DNA of 64,000 bases from positions 4,126,001 to 4,190,000 of the forward strand of contig JAXRKN010000044.1 in NCBI GenBank assembly GCA_038502055.1, in the 5' to 3' direction. The position numbers and the translations under genes were made by a program. The DNA is from Tanytarsus gracilentus. Taxonomy: Eukaryota > Arthropoda > Insecta > Diptera > Chironomidae. A model generated the notes under the pieces. It was not told the origin of the DNA. It worked only from the letters and a program-made list of their open reading frames with translations, and did no database searches. Below are positions 13,101 to 26,900 of the stretch, piece after piece. Within the stretch, counting starts at the first letter, position 1; each line of letters opens with the position of its first letter.

Positions 13101-15093
13101 TCATATTAAATCTATTGAATGTAATGCTAATATTTTTTTCCATTTTTTTCCTGCTATGCATTGCGGAAAGTGAGAGTTCATTTGAGGCAAAATAATACAT
13201 AAATCTGAAAACAAATGTGCTATGTTCTGGAAAAGCAATTTGCAACAGAAACATTTCTTCAGAAAGTAAATTCTTGTCTATCATTTATCATGTCATGCTT
13301 TAAAAACTTTCTTAATATTTTTTTTTGGGGAATTTCGTTTAAAATAATTGATGTTGCTGAAAAAAGAAATTAAAACTTAATTTTAACAATTTTTTTATGT
13401 TTTAAAACTTTTCAATATCTGTGGGAGTAAAAAATATTATTCACTGATGTTACAAGTGGCACCGAGAAAATATTTAAGCTGGTTGGTCTTTTAATTTTTA
13501 TTAATCTTTATTAAATCGGTGGCACCAATAAATTTTTCTCTCTTTTATGCAAATTAGCAAATGCAAAGATTAAATTACATTTTAACTTAATAAAATTTAA
13601 TTAATTACGTTTTCATATACAAAATTCATGCAATTTCTCAAAATTAAATAACAATACATGTAATTTTTTGTAATTTTATGTAATTGCCCATATCTGAGTA
13701 AACAATGGATCAACTCTGAAACTCTAGAAAACCACCAATATTTAAAAAAATTTTACTTTTTTATCGCTCTGAAATTTGAATTTAAATGACCGTTATTTTT
13801 AAAAACTTAGTTTACAAAAAACAAAATGGAAAACGTTTTAAAAATATTTTTTATTTCACGATGCAACAATAAAGTTTTTTTTTAAATAATCAATCAAAAA
13901 AAGTTTGAACGTTTTACAACATAACGTGCAAGATCTGGCAGAAATTCGTCGACAGAATTTGAGAACATAAAAACTTTCATTTTAGACAATCTGCGCTAAA
14001 AAATGATACAACAAAGGAAGGGGACTGTGAAAGGGAAAAAAGGTAAAGAAATCAACAAGATGAACTGAAAATTTGTTTCAAATTGCTTTAAGATTAATGG
14101 TCAGGTTTTATTGTTCCTTCTTTTTGCAAACAAGCTTTGGTTCTCAAACTCCACTTCTAATGGCTTTTTACCGTTCTTTTTCATGAAGTTCGAGAGAAAG
14201 AAATTCAAAGTACAAGAAGGGTGCGGAATGTCTCTAAAGAGTGCAGCAAGAAAATTAGTTGACTTAGAAAATTGGCTTTGACCTTTTGTGAAGGAAATTG
14301 TTAAAGCCATAAAACGCTTGCTTATGCTGTTATAAGAGAGAATCCTTTCTCATGAGTGGTTTAAGATTATTTAAGCATAATTTACTAAATTAAAATTTAA
14401 CAAAGCTAATCGTGAGGGATTAGACGAGCTATGCATTGTATAATAAATTAGCTCAATTGCTCTCAAAAACCAAACACACAAAATAAGAGACATTCCTTTA
14501 AATCTCTCAATAATGCCTTTTTCTTAAGTTGTTTACTCGAATCCTAAAAAGAGTATAATGAATATCTGGTGAATGTCTCCTCTGTGTGAATGCGAGTTTC
14601 TGGTTGATTATTAGGATTAAAAGGTCCTTTCTATGTTAAATGACTCGTAACGGGGAGGATGTGGCAATTTCGAACTAAATTTGCCACTTTAGCATTGTGT
14701 CCTTACCACACTTAAGACTTTCGTACTCATGTTTGTCCTTTATTGTGTAATCAAAGCTATTGTGTAGCTTATATGAATTTTACAATTTTATACAATTCAG
14801 TTTGGGTCAACGTGCCATTTTCGTGCTACTCCGAAAAAACATGCATGGTTGAGAATTCTTTAATGCCTAAAGGTGTGAAAATAGCTTTTGCATATAGACG
14901 AAGAAAATTCTTTTTAAACAAATTGTCATATAATTTTCCTTAGCAAAGCGTAAAAAATGCAGACACATTGAAAAGTTTTTGTGCACGAATTTGTTGGCGA
15001 AATTTTTAATTTTAATCCATAAACTGTGTGGATTTCGCAGATTAAATCTTTTAATCTCCAAATTAAAGTAATTTTAGCTGGATTTAATTTTTA

Positions 15094-15877
15094 GCGTAAC
15101 CCACACAAGGTGTGGTACGCTTATATGCTCGTGATTCCGTCTGTCTGTCTGTTCCAGTGAGATCTCGGCCCCTGGACCAGCTAGAGACTTCGGGTTTTCG
15201 CCAGATGATAGGTCTTGGGGTCTATATTAGCCCATTTTAGGAATTTTTTGGGTCATGACCACAGGTCGTGCCATGGACCGCCATAATGTCCATTTTTCAT
15301 ACAAATTTTATCTTATATGGCTTCATGGGTATCGTTGAACTCGGGATTGGACCAGAAATCGATTTGCATGGATCTGAAAATGGAACACTGTGGAAATGGA
15401 ACATTGTGGAAAATGAAACACAGTGGAAAGTGGAACACAGTAGAAAATGGAACACAGGGGAAAATGAAACATGGTGGAAAATGGAACACTGTGGAAAATG
15501 AAACACAGTGGAAAGTGGAATACAGTGGAAAATGGAACATAGTGGAAAATGGAACACTGTGGAAAATGAAACATGGTGGAAAATGGAACATGATGGAAAA
15601 TGGAACACAATGGAAAATGGAACATGGTGGAAAATGAAACACAATGGGAAATGTAACAATTGAGCCAAATAGAAATAATGATACACATTGGAAAACAAAA
15701 CATAATGGAAAACAGTGGAAAATGGAACATAGTGAAATAACTTTCCAAAAAAAATATTTCCTTATCTTCCCTTTCAGCTTTCCAAAAAATATTTTCCATT
15801 AGGCTTCTCTTTTGGCTTCTTAATAGGACTTAACCATGTTACATTTTCAATACTGATCTGTTACAAGTGGGTTACGC
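15094..15877. mobile_element. Non-autonomous repeat element with GCGTAACCCAC inverted ends
   Basis: GCGTAACCCAC at 15094-15104 is the exact inverse of GTGGGTTACGC at 15867-15877. The interior is noticeably richer in GC than its surroundings, begins with a CTGT microsatellite-like stretch near 15140, and contains a 70-base core (15293-15362) that matches 31176-31245 in about 65 of 70 positions without gaps. That second copy lies inside another element, so this is a dispersed repeat and not unique DNA. The middle is expanded as a 17-bp minisatellite. No transposase frame is visible, so it would be non-autonomous. Family and exact borders are uncertain; additional palindromes (CCACAC...GTGTGG at the left, CCCACGTGTGGG just beyond the right end) could mean that the true ends lie slightly outside. 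Confidence 0.5.
15376..15660. repeat. 17-bp minisatellite, about 17 copies
   Basis: The unit is TGGAAAATGGAACACAG with variants (AAATGAAAC, CATGG, CACTG) repeated head to tail about 17 times, with degenerate copies continuing to about 15733. Because 17 is not a multiple of three and the unit carries no stop in most registers, long open frames appear on both strands and in several frames across it. These are repeat artefacts and not genes. Confidence 0.9.
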
Positions 15878-16103
15878 GGCAACACCCACGTGTGGGTTTT
15901 GAAACATTTTTTTATTTGCTAGAATAAAGAATTCTTTTGCATAATTAATTCAATTATTTTTCTTCAGATTTTATTTTTAATGTTCAGATTAAATTTTTTC
16001 AAAAAAAATATTTAAATTTTTCTTCAATTTTCCTGAAAATTAAATTCCCTCATTTTAATTCAAATCAAAATTAATAAGAAGCCGTTTCAGTAATAAAATA
16101 TTT

Positions 16104-16109
16104 TTTATT
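16104..16109 (-). terminator. Polyadenylation signal AATAAA of the YIPF5 gene
   Basis: TTTATT on the plus strand reads AATAAA on the minus strand, 43 bases after the YIPF5 stop codon (TGA at 16153-16155). This gives a very short 3' UTR. Confidence 0.6.
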
Positions 16110-16152
16110 GCATTCTTTATGATTGATGTGAACAATAATTCCTTCCGGGGGA

Positions 16153-19100
16153 TCAGAAAATTGTTATGAGAGCGAAAACGCCGTAGAGAAGAGCGCACGG
16201 GTATGCGATTAAGAGCTGTTGATGATCCATCGATAATGCGGTGACGAAGAGCTTTGACGCTGAAATAGCGCACCATAAAATTGCAAATCCCGTCAAAATA
16301 GTCCCGACCATGCCTCTAGATAATAAATCACAATTTCATATTGTCTTTTAAAAAAAAGTATGGCAAAACTTACTGAATCGTGATTAGAACGTTTATTCCG
16401 GATAGACACACCATGGGTAGGAGACCTTAACAACAAGAGGGAGAGAAAAAAAAAGTTAAAAGTGTTTGAAAGCTCCGAACGAGCTGACATGAACCTACAG
16501 TAACCCAAAACGGAAACGACAGCTCCAAACGTAACCGTAGTTTGCGACATCAATGAAAGGAGACAGTAACATGAAAGGCATCCAAGTACGCCAATTCCAT
16601 AAATATATGAGAATGTAACTTTACCCGACTGCAAAAATAAGAATGAGAAGATTGTAAAATTCACATTTAATATTCTCATGGCATTAGTGAAAATGTCATT
16701 CTATACATTTCAAAGTGCATTATTTCACAGCTTGAATAGATAGTGTTCATACTAACAAATGACTCTCATCTTAAATGGGAAATTAAGTCTTCACTTACGA
16801 GCAGCAAGAAACCTCCAAATGCCAAGCAGAAAACGAGAGGTCCAGCTAGGTCAGTGTCGTCGAAAATTGTCGCGTTAGGTGTACGAAAAGGATTCATCAC
16901 CGAGATCGTCTGCAAAAAATATATTTTGTAAATAAAATTAAATCTTCGATGGTCAGCCTAGACGAGGGTTAATTAGAATCATGGCGTAGTCACATGTTAA
17001 TTCAATAATGAATCTTCACGAAGGAATCTTGAGGCAGGGAATGAAAGAGATTTATCATGATTATCATCATTTTTGTTGAGTTATTGACACACCGAATGTG
17101 AGGGAATGCGAACCGTTTTTATGCAAGATTATTATTGGCAGCTACGTGCTCCGACTTAAATTTCATAATGCCGCACATGATAGCAGAAAAAACTAATACG
17201 GGGAGCAATGTGAACAATTATTTTAAAAGAGAAATGAACTAAAATCAAACACACATCTTCGGTAGAAAATATCGTATATGAATGACTCGAGGCGAGTAAT
17301 AACAATTTTTCCTCTCTCGGAGAGAAAAAGATTATGGAAAGGGATGAGAAAATGAGCGATAAAAGTAAATATGTGCAGAATCGTGTGGAATGAAAAAAAA
17401 AACTTTTTATCAATCCCGATTTGCCATCTGAATATTAAAAATTTTCTCCATCATTCGTTTTGTGATAACGTTTAAAACAACTTTTTACACACTTTCATTT
17501 CATGCGTGTGTACCGCACCGAAATACATTTTTATGATCGCAGCGAGGGGGCTCACGATAAGAATAAATGTCTTTCTCTCTTTTTTTTCTGCGTAGTCGAG
17601 TACTCCACCAGAAACTGTTATGTGGCATTAGCTTTATGTTCGTTTGCCAGAAAAAAAAATAATTCTTTTGGCCATTTACCATCCCTTTTTGATGAATGCT
17701 TCATAACCATACAACGCCACAAAGGACTTATCGAAATATAATCTAAACCCTTTCACCCCTTCATGCGATGATTTTTGTTCTATTCGAAAGGAGAAAATAT
17801 CTTCAATAAAAGTAGTAAAAGTTGAGCACTTTTAAAATCAACTTGACTGTGATTCAAGGGATGTGACACTCCAACACAAAATTTAATTAATTTTATAAAT
17901 TTTAAAATTTCTGAATTTATTTAAAAATAATCAAAATTAATAAAACCCAAGTGTCACACCCCTTACTGAAAAAGCTTTTTATGAGAGCTTTTAGTGCAAA
18001 AGTGACTTCATAACTTCAAATTTCATTTCCAGCAATTTTAAGTGTGAAACAACAAAATTTTCCCCCAATGAGAATCGAAAATTTTCATGGGAAATAGTTT
18101 TTTTTTCAACCATCCTAATTCCATTTAAATTTTAAATATCAGAGATACGCTTGAGGCTCTATTTTTCTTTTGATAAAAACCCATTTCAGAAATTTAAATA
18201 AAGCCTTTTTTCTATTCCAATCCCATCTCGTTTGTTCGATATTGTTTATAAGCTGAACATATCATACTCTAGTGAGGTTTGCATTTAATGATGTGGAATA
18301 CGAGAAGCTTGTTATCTGATTTTGATGTACGCTTGCATGAGTGAGCATAGTGAAATGATTGAGATAAAAGTCAAAGTTTTTATCTCCTCTGCACAGGTTA
18401 TAAACCGTTTCAAATTTTTTTCCTACCCTTTTTTCCTTTTTTCTATTTATCTGTTACACATATAACCTTTTGCGAATATAATAAAGGTGCAACATCTCGA
18501 GGAAATACTTCAGTATAAATATCGTCATCTTCAACCGCTTTTCAAAAATCTCTTTTGCAATCTCTTTTTTTCCTCGCTTTTCATAGGGAAACTAAAATAA
18601 ACCTAGATAAGTTTTAATTAAAAATGTAATGAGAGTTTCTAAAGTGAAGATTGCCAAATTAAAAAGAAACATTTTATTAAAGGCATGAAAAGTTTCATTA
18701 ATTTCTCGTTATATCTACTTGAAGGGGTCGATTTAAATTATTAAGATCTTTATCAAGCGTCAAGGAAGAAGAGGCGAAAAAATGAGACGAGAGTAAACAT
18801 AACCCATTAAAAAGGGTATCCATACATGCATGAACTATATAATCTTCTTAATTAGTTGTGAGTTTGTTGTTGTTTCATGCCTAATTCTTTTTTATCCACA
18901 ATTTTAAATTCCAAGAGTTGAAATTTTTATTTGAAAATTCATCTCTAAAATAACGTTTAAATAAAATTTAAATATTAATGCCACAAAAGTGTGACTTTGC
19001 TAGATTTTTTACCAAAATTAATCACATCCAGTTTTTGACCTTAACAAACACTTTTGAGTCTGGTTTTTCAGAATAAAGAAAGTAAAATCTGAATTTTAAA

Positions 19101-20620
19101 TCCCGCCATGCTTGGCCAAAGTGCACAAACTAGTTGATCTAAAGTGCAACAAAAGAAGCATTTAATGAGTTGCTTTTAAGGAAAAGCTCTAGCAAAAAGC
19201 TAAGCATCATGAAGATGCGGCTTGTATCATGTATCTATTCAAGATACTTTCATGCTGGTTTAATGAAAAAATCTGATGTACACATAAAGATAAAAGCTAG
19301 AAGCGAAGATGTCTTTAGAAAGAGGAAGGAAGTGCATTTAGTGCCGTTTTTTTTGTGAAGTGAGGTAGAAGCAGTGAATAGACTATCAACGCTACACCTT
19401 GTTAATATCGCAACTAGAAAAAAAGAGAGACTGGTTTATAAAAGAGCATTAAACGATTTTAATTTTCAATAGTTGTCATGTACAATGTCGATTCTGCATT
19501 GTACATTAATAATTTTTAATATGACATTTATTCCTAATGAATATTCATGTTGCCATGTTAAATGGATTGAGTATGAAAATTTGACAGGTTAAATTATAAA
19601 CTTTACCACAAAATTTAAGTACATTTTTAGACTAAAAAATTGTCACGACTTTTAATTAATATTTTTTATGGTTGCAGTCAAATTAATTTGTTAAAAAAAT
19701 TTGATTTCAAAAATTTATGAGCACTTTAAATGATTAAATTTTAGCTGATTAAATTGTGGCATTTTTGAGGGTCGGAAAATTTTGAGATTTTTCAATTTTG
19801 TAAATGTTTCAGCTTATATATTTTGTTTCATAAAAAGTAAGTATATAATGTATAAAAATTATTACATAACTGACATAATTGATAGTACATTATGTCTTTA
19901 AACTTTTAAATTGTTATCTCTTTAAATTAATTTAATCAAAAAATATATAAACATAAAAAGAAAACATTTTAATTGGAGTGTCCTTGAGTATATAAAAAAA
20001 TCTTGCATAAAATATTCATGACATATATTTTTAGATAGATATAAAATCCTTGAAGTATAATAGAAACAATTTATAAATTCAAATCTTTTCTCATCAAAAA
20101 TTATCGATTTGATATTCAATTTCATAACTACATAAAAGTATATAAGGTATGTTAATTCATGAATAAATAGTACATAATATAAAAGCAGATTCATGAAATA
20201 TTTTACAAGTCTACAACCCTCCAATTTTCTGCATACATATCGCATTACAACTGACTGCTTCACGATTAATGGGAAAAATCTAAAATGAAAAATCGTCGAA
20301 GCAAATCGAATTCCCTAATCCGTTCCAACAGAAAAAAAGTATCATAGAAAAGCGAATATGTACATAATAGGATCTAATATTTTTCTTCTCTTCGCAATAC
20401 GCGGGAAAAAATATATATGTGAGATCATTTTTTATGTTGGTTAAAAACATTGTATGTGAAAACTCGTCAGTAAATAAGGACGTGGGTGAACACGAGTTTC
20501 AGTGTAATTAACTCGATTCGAATACGGAGGATGTGCTTTAATTAAATTAAGTCAGATGGGTTTTTTTTGGTGGAAATTTAAAAAAAAAATTAATTTTTTT
20601 TTTTTTTTTTTTATTTTAAA

Positions 20621-20679
<59 letters not shown>

Positions 20680-23600
20680 AAATTATGATGAGTTTTTAAT
20701 CATTAAATTTTCATATTTTTTTGTACAATTCTGAAATCAAATATTCTTTTTAAAGCTTTAAAGTTGCAAAAAAAGATATCTGAGTCGGTAAAAAAATATT
20801 GTCAATGTCAACATCACCTATCTTTCACTCATATACCTTAGTTCCTTAGAGAGAGAGAAAAAATTTATTTGTTTAGGATAATAACAAAAAAAAGGTTGAA
20901 AGGAATGATGAGAGTAAAATTCAGAATTTACATTTATTACGTATCTAAACAATGGCATGATATTGAGGTCGATATAAGCACGAAAGGATTATTCCGTCTT
21001 CAATTGCTTCATCACTACCCACACATGTGGATAAAAAAATTTACATGAATGTGTCCACCTGACAATTTTCACAAACTTCACACTCTCAACCAATGAGAGC
21101 AGGAGAAAAAAATGGATCATAATCTTAGATGTGTGAATTTCTTTTAATTTTATTTCTCTTACTTTCTCCATTCTGTCCATTGCCATCCTCATCAAGACAA
21201 AAGACAGGGGAATTGAGAACAACATACGTTATGGCACCGTATTATTTGATATTATAGCCTAGACATTCTTAATAATGTTTGTTTTGCATGAGGAGCATTA
21301 TATTGCTTCGTTAGAGTAAGCGCCTATGGGCTTAAAGCAATATTTGAGAAAGGAATTTCTCTGATGGGATTTTATAACATATCATTTGTGTCGTGAAATG
21401 ACAGTTTTATACTTTAACTCAAAAAGAATTCTCGGAAGGAAAATTTCATTAAGTTTTTTTTTATCGATGGCAAGAAAACCGACAGAAACTTCGTCGGTCA
21501 TGCTTGGCATGATGGCAAATTGTAAACAAGGCCATTTTTATTTTTATTTAAATGTTTTCTTTTGACCAATTAATTGGGTAAAGATATTTTTAACAAAACA
21601 TTATTTTATGTCCGTATGTCAAGCGTGACGGAAAAAATTCAAATCTTTTCTATTAAAGCTTTATTGCTTTTATTCTGATGAGCTTAAATGTATTACAAAT
21701 ACATTCTCCATTAAAATTTCATCTAATCTCAACTCTTTTTCTCATCGACATGAAAAGTCAATTAAAATTCTCGAGATGCATTCTGCACGATGCTCAGGAG
21801 AGGTGACGCAAATACTTTTTAAGCGACTGTCTTTACAAATAAAGCAAACATGTCACAAAGTTTCTGAAAAACACCATTTAAAGCCTTAATTAAAAACGTG
21901 ATCGAGACACTTTTGCAGTGACTGAAGGCGAGAAGGATTTTCTTAAAAGAAAAGCAAACAGAAAATTTTCTTCGCTTCGTTTGTGTTTTAAAATGGTTTT
22001 TTGGGATCTTGTTTGCTTCTTTCGAAGAGGGGTTAATTAAAGTGTCGAATAAACACTTTGACGGAGAGCTTTCGAAAACCGCAAAAGAATAATTTTCTAT
22101 ATTTATGCACAGGTGCAGTTTGATTAATTGGAATTGTCGGGTGGCGGGGTGAGCATTCGAACATTTTAAATTACAGTTCTTAAATCCCGCAGTTTTAATG
22201 AAATTGTTTTCCAGTTGATGCTGACAGATTGCTTTCAAGAAATCTCAACGATAATAAATTAACTCCCTTGAAATTCAAAAACATAGCTTTCTCGCTTTTT
22301 CCCCTAATCTCTTTATTTTTCCGTGTATTGTCTTCATCTTCTTCGTCTTCAACCTTAATCAAGAAACATAACGAGACGGTGAATAATGAATAACTTTGCA
22401 TGATTTTATGCATAAAGTTTATACATTTTTTTAAGCAGGGCTGTGCATGGTTCGCGCAAATGAACTTTGTTTATTGTTGAACTTCTCCCGTTTAAAGTCC
22501 CTGCTCTAATCCCACCCTCCCCTTAATTTATTCCTCCTCATGGATGTTATTGCGCGCGAGTATAAGCATAAATGGAGTTACTTAAATGTCTTTATACAAG
22601 TCATCCTGAATTTATAAATAAACACTTTTCTGTCGCTTAAAAGCAATTCGAAGTGACGTAATGAGATAATTGAGTATTTAAAATTTTTACGACTGTCTTC
22701 AAGATAAAAGTATTAAAACTTTTTCCGAAAATCATGAAGAATATTATTGCAAGATGTCGAAAGAAAATTCAATTTGAATATTTATAAAAACATTTAACAG
22801 TTTTTCCATCACTACACAGTAAAGATTCATAACGCTATCGAATTTAATCAGATTTTTTTTTGCTTTCATAGGAAAATTGAATTTTTTTAATGAACAAAAA
22901 ATTTCATCAATTCAGTTTGCAATTGAGCTTTTTTGTTAAGGTTTCATAATGATGTATTGAGAATATTATCGAGCGAGAAAAATGGATCTGAAAACTTATT
23001 CGAGTCGTGCTAATATTTTTGTAGCTTCGATGTAAATTTTATGTTACTTGACCCTCAATATTTTGCGTAATTCATTTGCACAATTAACATTTCCGCTAAA
23101 TTTTAAAAATTTAATAAAACCCTCCGAAATTTTCCAATGAGGTTTAAAGCAGCGATATAAATTTCACCATTTATCAGGACAGAAATTGAAAACACTTGAA
23201 TGGTCGCTTAAATTTCAATCAATTTTATGGTGACTTTTCATGGTCTTTTACGATTGAGTCTTAGCGCTTAGAATGAAGATTGAATTTTGAAAATTGGCTG
23301 GATTATGCAAATTGTGCACTGCGAAAACGATGTTTACCACATTTTTTATTATACATAAATTTAAGTCGATTAAAGTCATTTCCATGGAGCGTGGAAATGC
23401 TTTATTGTGTCGACTTGCGAAGAAAATTTATTTATTTTTCAAAGGCAAAAAATAATTCTAACAAATTTTTAAATAGAATCGTAATTCGACCCATAAATTA
23501 ACCAAAATATTGTTAAACTCACCTTTTGGAAAATGTGCGATGGATTGATGCCAAGTTCTATTTAAAAAAAATATTATTATTTTATTCTAAAAATACAAAC

Positions 23601-23951
23601 AAAAATATACCTTCTAAAAGTGGCGGTTCATCGTCGAATTCATTTCCGGTATAAGATTTTTGTTGTCCTAAATCAGATTTTCCAAATGATTGCATCGGGT
23701 CTAAAAATGAACTGTCATAGCTTTGAATTGGAGCATTTTGTGTTGGCTGTTGTACGTTCGTTGGAAAGTTTTGAAAGTTTCTAGCAATTTAAAAGTTATT
23801 AATTAATTCATTTAAGAGATAATTTATTTACTCACAATTCTCCTCCAAACTGATCGGGAATTTCAAAATTAAAATCTTGACTCTGCTGAGGTTGTTGAGG
23901 AGCGCCGCTGTTCCAATAGTTATATTGATCATTTCCGAAATTATTTTCCAT
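16153..23951 (-). CDS. YIPF5: YIPF5 (Yip1 domain family member 5), seven exons
   Basis: Five-pass Golgi/ER membrane protein of the Yip1 family, which binds Rab GTPases and YIF1 and acts in ER-to-Golgi traffic (family knowledge). Exons in coding order: 23951-23836, 23780-23611, 23557-23523, 16909-16799, 16628-16499, 16425-16374, 16315-16153; all introns are GT...AG and frames join without a break to give 258 residues, close to the usual length of about 257. A Q/N-rich cytosolic N-terminus (1-90) leads to the family hallmark PPLLEELGI (about 91-99), then DLAGP (about 127-131), GKVTFSYIYGIGVLGC, SVLGYC, and LLIAYPCALLYGVFALI near the C-terminus. Hydrophobic segments lie at about 130-147, 153-172, 176-199, 206-225 and 236-258. 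Intron 3 is 6.6 kb, far longer than the others (55-170 bases), and holds no recognisable nested gene. An E-box about 150 bases upstream fits a housekeeping promoter. Confidence 0.95.
17856..17964. repeat. Short inverted-repeat element (MITE-like) in YIPF5 intron 3
   Basis: AAGGGATGTGACACT at 17856-17870 is matched at 14 of 15 positions by the reverse complement of AGTGTCACACCCCTT at 17950-17964. The 79 bases between are almost pure A/T. The element is noncoding and 109 bp long. It is the cleanest example of the G-rich-ended elements in this window. No convincing target duplication was seen at its edges. Confidence 0.6.
20570..20684. repeat. Mixed poly-T / poly-A homopolymer tract
   Basis: About 115 bases consist almost only of T and A runs, including one uninterrupted T run of more than 50. 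It lies in YIPF5 intron 3. Its true length cannot be trusted from one consensus because such runs are error-prone in sequencing. Confidence 0.85.
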
Positions 23952-26900
23952 ACTGCCGAAAGAAAATCAGTTACGCGACAAGTTTTTTAAAAAATTTATG
24001 TGGCATTCCAACTCGACACTTGTACGTGCAGCATTAACTTTACTCATGATAAAATTTACCTTTTTCTCTGTTTTTATGTGATTTGGCAAGCAACTAAAAC
24101 TTTCAGCTGATAAATAAAATTTTTATTTCTATTTTGCAACGATTTGTTTAAATAAATTTTATGTTTAACACTAATTTATCTGTTTAAATTGTTTCTTTTA
24201 AAATCACTTCAATATTTACGAGATACAATGTTCACGAAACGTCTCACATGAGAGCGCAACGCTCTGAAATAATCAAACACGATGTTGCTTGAATGTTTAA
24301 TGTTTCAACTCGATGTTGCAGTGGTGGAGAAAGATAAATTTAATATTTATGATGATTTAAAATTTATTTAATTTTGCAATCATTTTTTATTAATTTTTTT
24401 GTCATCAAAAAAGAGTTTAAAAAATTTTGTCACCTAAAAAAATCAAGAATTCTTGTTAATTTCCACCCTAATAAAAGCATCATGAAATTTTTACAATTCC
24501 CTAAGAATATCTTATTAAAAATTAAATTTTCGTCTTCATTCACTCCAAATTTTTCTCAAAGCAACGCACGGAAAACACATTCGTTCAAAACTGTTGAGAA
24601 AAAAATCATATTTTATTTAAATCACATTGTAGCTTAAACGAGAAAATGGTGATGCAAAAAAATGTATAAGCGGGAGTTGGTAGAGCCGTTTAAAGAAATA
24701 TCGTTTTATGAGAATACACGCGGGGTAAGGATGGAAAAATTGATTTAGAAAGTTTTTTTTACAATATTCTGCAGAACAGCAAAAGTGGCAATTCTTAAAG
24801 GATTCTTTTCTAACATAACTTGATACTTCGACAATTTGAAAGTTTAGATTTTTATTCGAGCGAGGGGATGCTGAAAATGAGATTCGCGAGTTTTATCAAG
24901 AGGGAGTGAATCGCAAGTTATTCATAAGTTGAAGGATTTAATTTAAAATTTTCAAGGATGAAACTTTTGTGGTATTTTTGGAATTATTTTAGATAACTTT
25001 TTAATTAATATTCTTAATATTTACATTAATTTTCAAAAATCACCATGTGTGCTACCCTAAAGTTGAAATTAATTTTTTATCAAAAAATAATCAAGCTTTT
25101 TGCTATCTTGCAAAATAGCTGAAAATAAAATGAGATTTAAGAGAGGATAAAACTTTCCAAAAAAGCCTTCCTATCATCTCCAACTCGGCGAAAAAAAAAC
25201 TTCGAAGGGCTTAAACTCAATAACACTTAAATTAAGTTACAATATATTCACTTATTGCTTCAGTAAAGACTTTATGAAGCGAAAGAAATCACTCTAGCTA
25301 CAAGTACTCTTATATTTCAAGTGTTCGAGCTTCGTGTAGAGCTCAGCTAGTATTATAGCGTTATCTGAAAGTCATTCAATTTTGCAGACGGCAGTCAGTA
25401 TAATAATGAAAAAAAAGGAAAGATAGAGCGAGGAGTCTCGAAGCCAATATTGACCAAGTGAGAAATTACTTCTCCATACGTTCGAGTTCTTTTCTTTATC
25501 GCGCTCCCTTTTCCTGCCAATATGTGTGTGTGTGGGTCACTTATTGCTGAGAAATGAAGTGAAAAGTTCAAAAGGATATAATCAATTATAATATTTCATA
25601 AAGCTTTCACTTACACTTGTACGATGTTGAATTTTGCGCAAGATTTCATGCTTTATTGAAAAAAATATTGAAGGTGTGAGGATTTAATTGTAATTTATGT
25701 GAAGGGGAGGATTTGTAAATTAGGGATCTAAATTAAAAATTCAAATATCAATTAACAAATTAATTCAAAAATAACTGTTTAGAAAATTCAAATTTATTTA
25801 ACAAAACAAATCAAACTCCAGAAACCAAAAAATTACGTCACAATTTCAAAGAATATTTTCTCTCCATTAAACTCATCGATGTTCATATCTCGAGCATAAA
25901 AAGAGACTCTCATTTCAATGTTACAAAGTGCCTGTATAAAGACTAAATCCATAATTGTATCACTCAATGTCGTTATGATAACAAGCAATAAAATTTTTGC
26001 ATTCACATCAAATTAAAAAAAGAAGAAAACAAAACATAAAAAAGCGATTGTACACTCGAGAAAATGTTACCGATAATGTCACATTCTCCAATCTCGATAT
26101 TATACTTCAACTCATTTCGGGGGTTTTGTATCAAGATTCAATTCATAACATTGTCACGTTTGGAAACTGTTTTGTTTCCATCCACATCTATAACTACAAT
26201 ACTTATGAAAAACATAGAAATAAGGAGAAACCAGATACATGTCCCTCTATAAAGACTGAGATGCTTCATCGAATACTAAATGTCTATTTAATATATTCTT
26301 CTTTTTTTGGTGAGGCTCTATTGATAGCAGAAGGAGGGTTGCATATAATTCTAATAGCATTGAGGAAAAAGTGGAAGGAGTAACGACGGAAACACGGCAG
26401 TTCGAAGCATAATCGATAATCAATATAAGATTCGACATATTTGAGGAAAAGATTTAGGATCAGACTCGTGCTTTTTTCAGTTCTATTAAAGGCGAGTTAA
26501 GCTTGAAAAATTATAAAGAAGCGTTTTTGAGGTTTACAAAATTTTCGATTTTTCTATTTTCATTGCGAACAAAATTTTTTCTGTTTCAAGGTGCAAATTT
26601 GACAATTTCCAGGGGTTTAAAATTTTTTGTGTTCACTTCAAATTTAACTACATTAAAATTTAATCATCACTGTCCTGCCCCTGAAAATTTTCTCAATGCT
26701 AATTTTTGTGATTTATTTATTTGCAAATTTCACAAAACTTTTGCGTTCCCCTTTTAAAACACCACCGAGCAGTTGTTAAAACTTTTATTCTTCACTTTAA
26801 CACAAACGGAAAGTGTTGATCGTTCAACGCGCAACTGACAGTACATTTTTTACCACAAAAAAGAATAAAATTGTGAATGCATCGAGTGAAAAAAACAATT

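Larger units (their letters stand above)
1..15093. other. Gene-poor AT-rich intergenic (or distal intronic) sequence
   Basis: I see no recognisable coding exon here on either strand. Open frames are short, have no family resemblance, and most lack an ATG. The sequence is a patchwork of A/T runs with short purine and pyrimidine tracts. The few structured items (a 29-bp direct repeat near 1.1 kb, small inverted-repeat elements near 2.7 and 6.05 kb, a TATA/initiator pair near 7.15 kb) are listed separately. It could be an intron or flank of a gene outside the window; nothing inside decides this. Confidence 0.6.

Noticed and set aside
15297..15799. Overlapping long open frames on both strands (77-158 codons)
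   Set aside because: They are produced by the stop-free 17-bp minisatellite; all frames show the same repeated residues.
19922..20263. 113-codon minus-strand frame rich in Tyr, Phe, Leu and Ile
   Set aside because: Composition is what AT-rich noncoding DNA gives; no motif or homology recognised.
21819..22238. 139-codon minus-strand frame in YIPF5 intron 3
   Set aside because: It starts at TTG, has no early ATG, no domain or splice support, and AT-driven composition.
25997..26383. 128-codon plus-strand frame
   Set aside because: Starts at TTG, no recognisable family, no promoter; consistent with a chance open frame.
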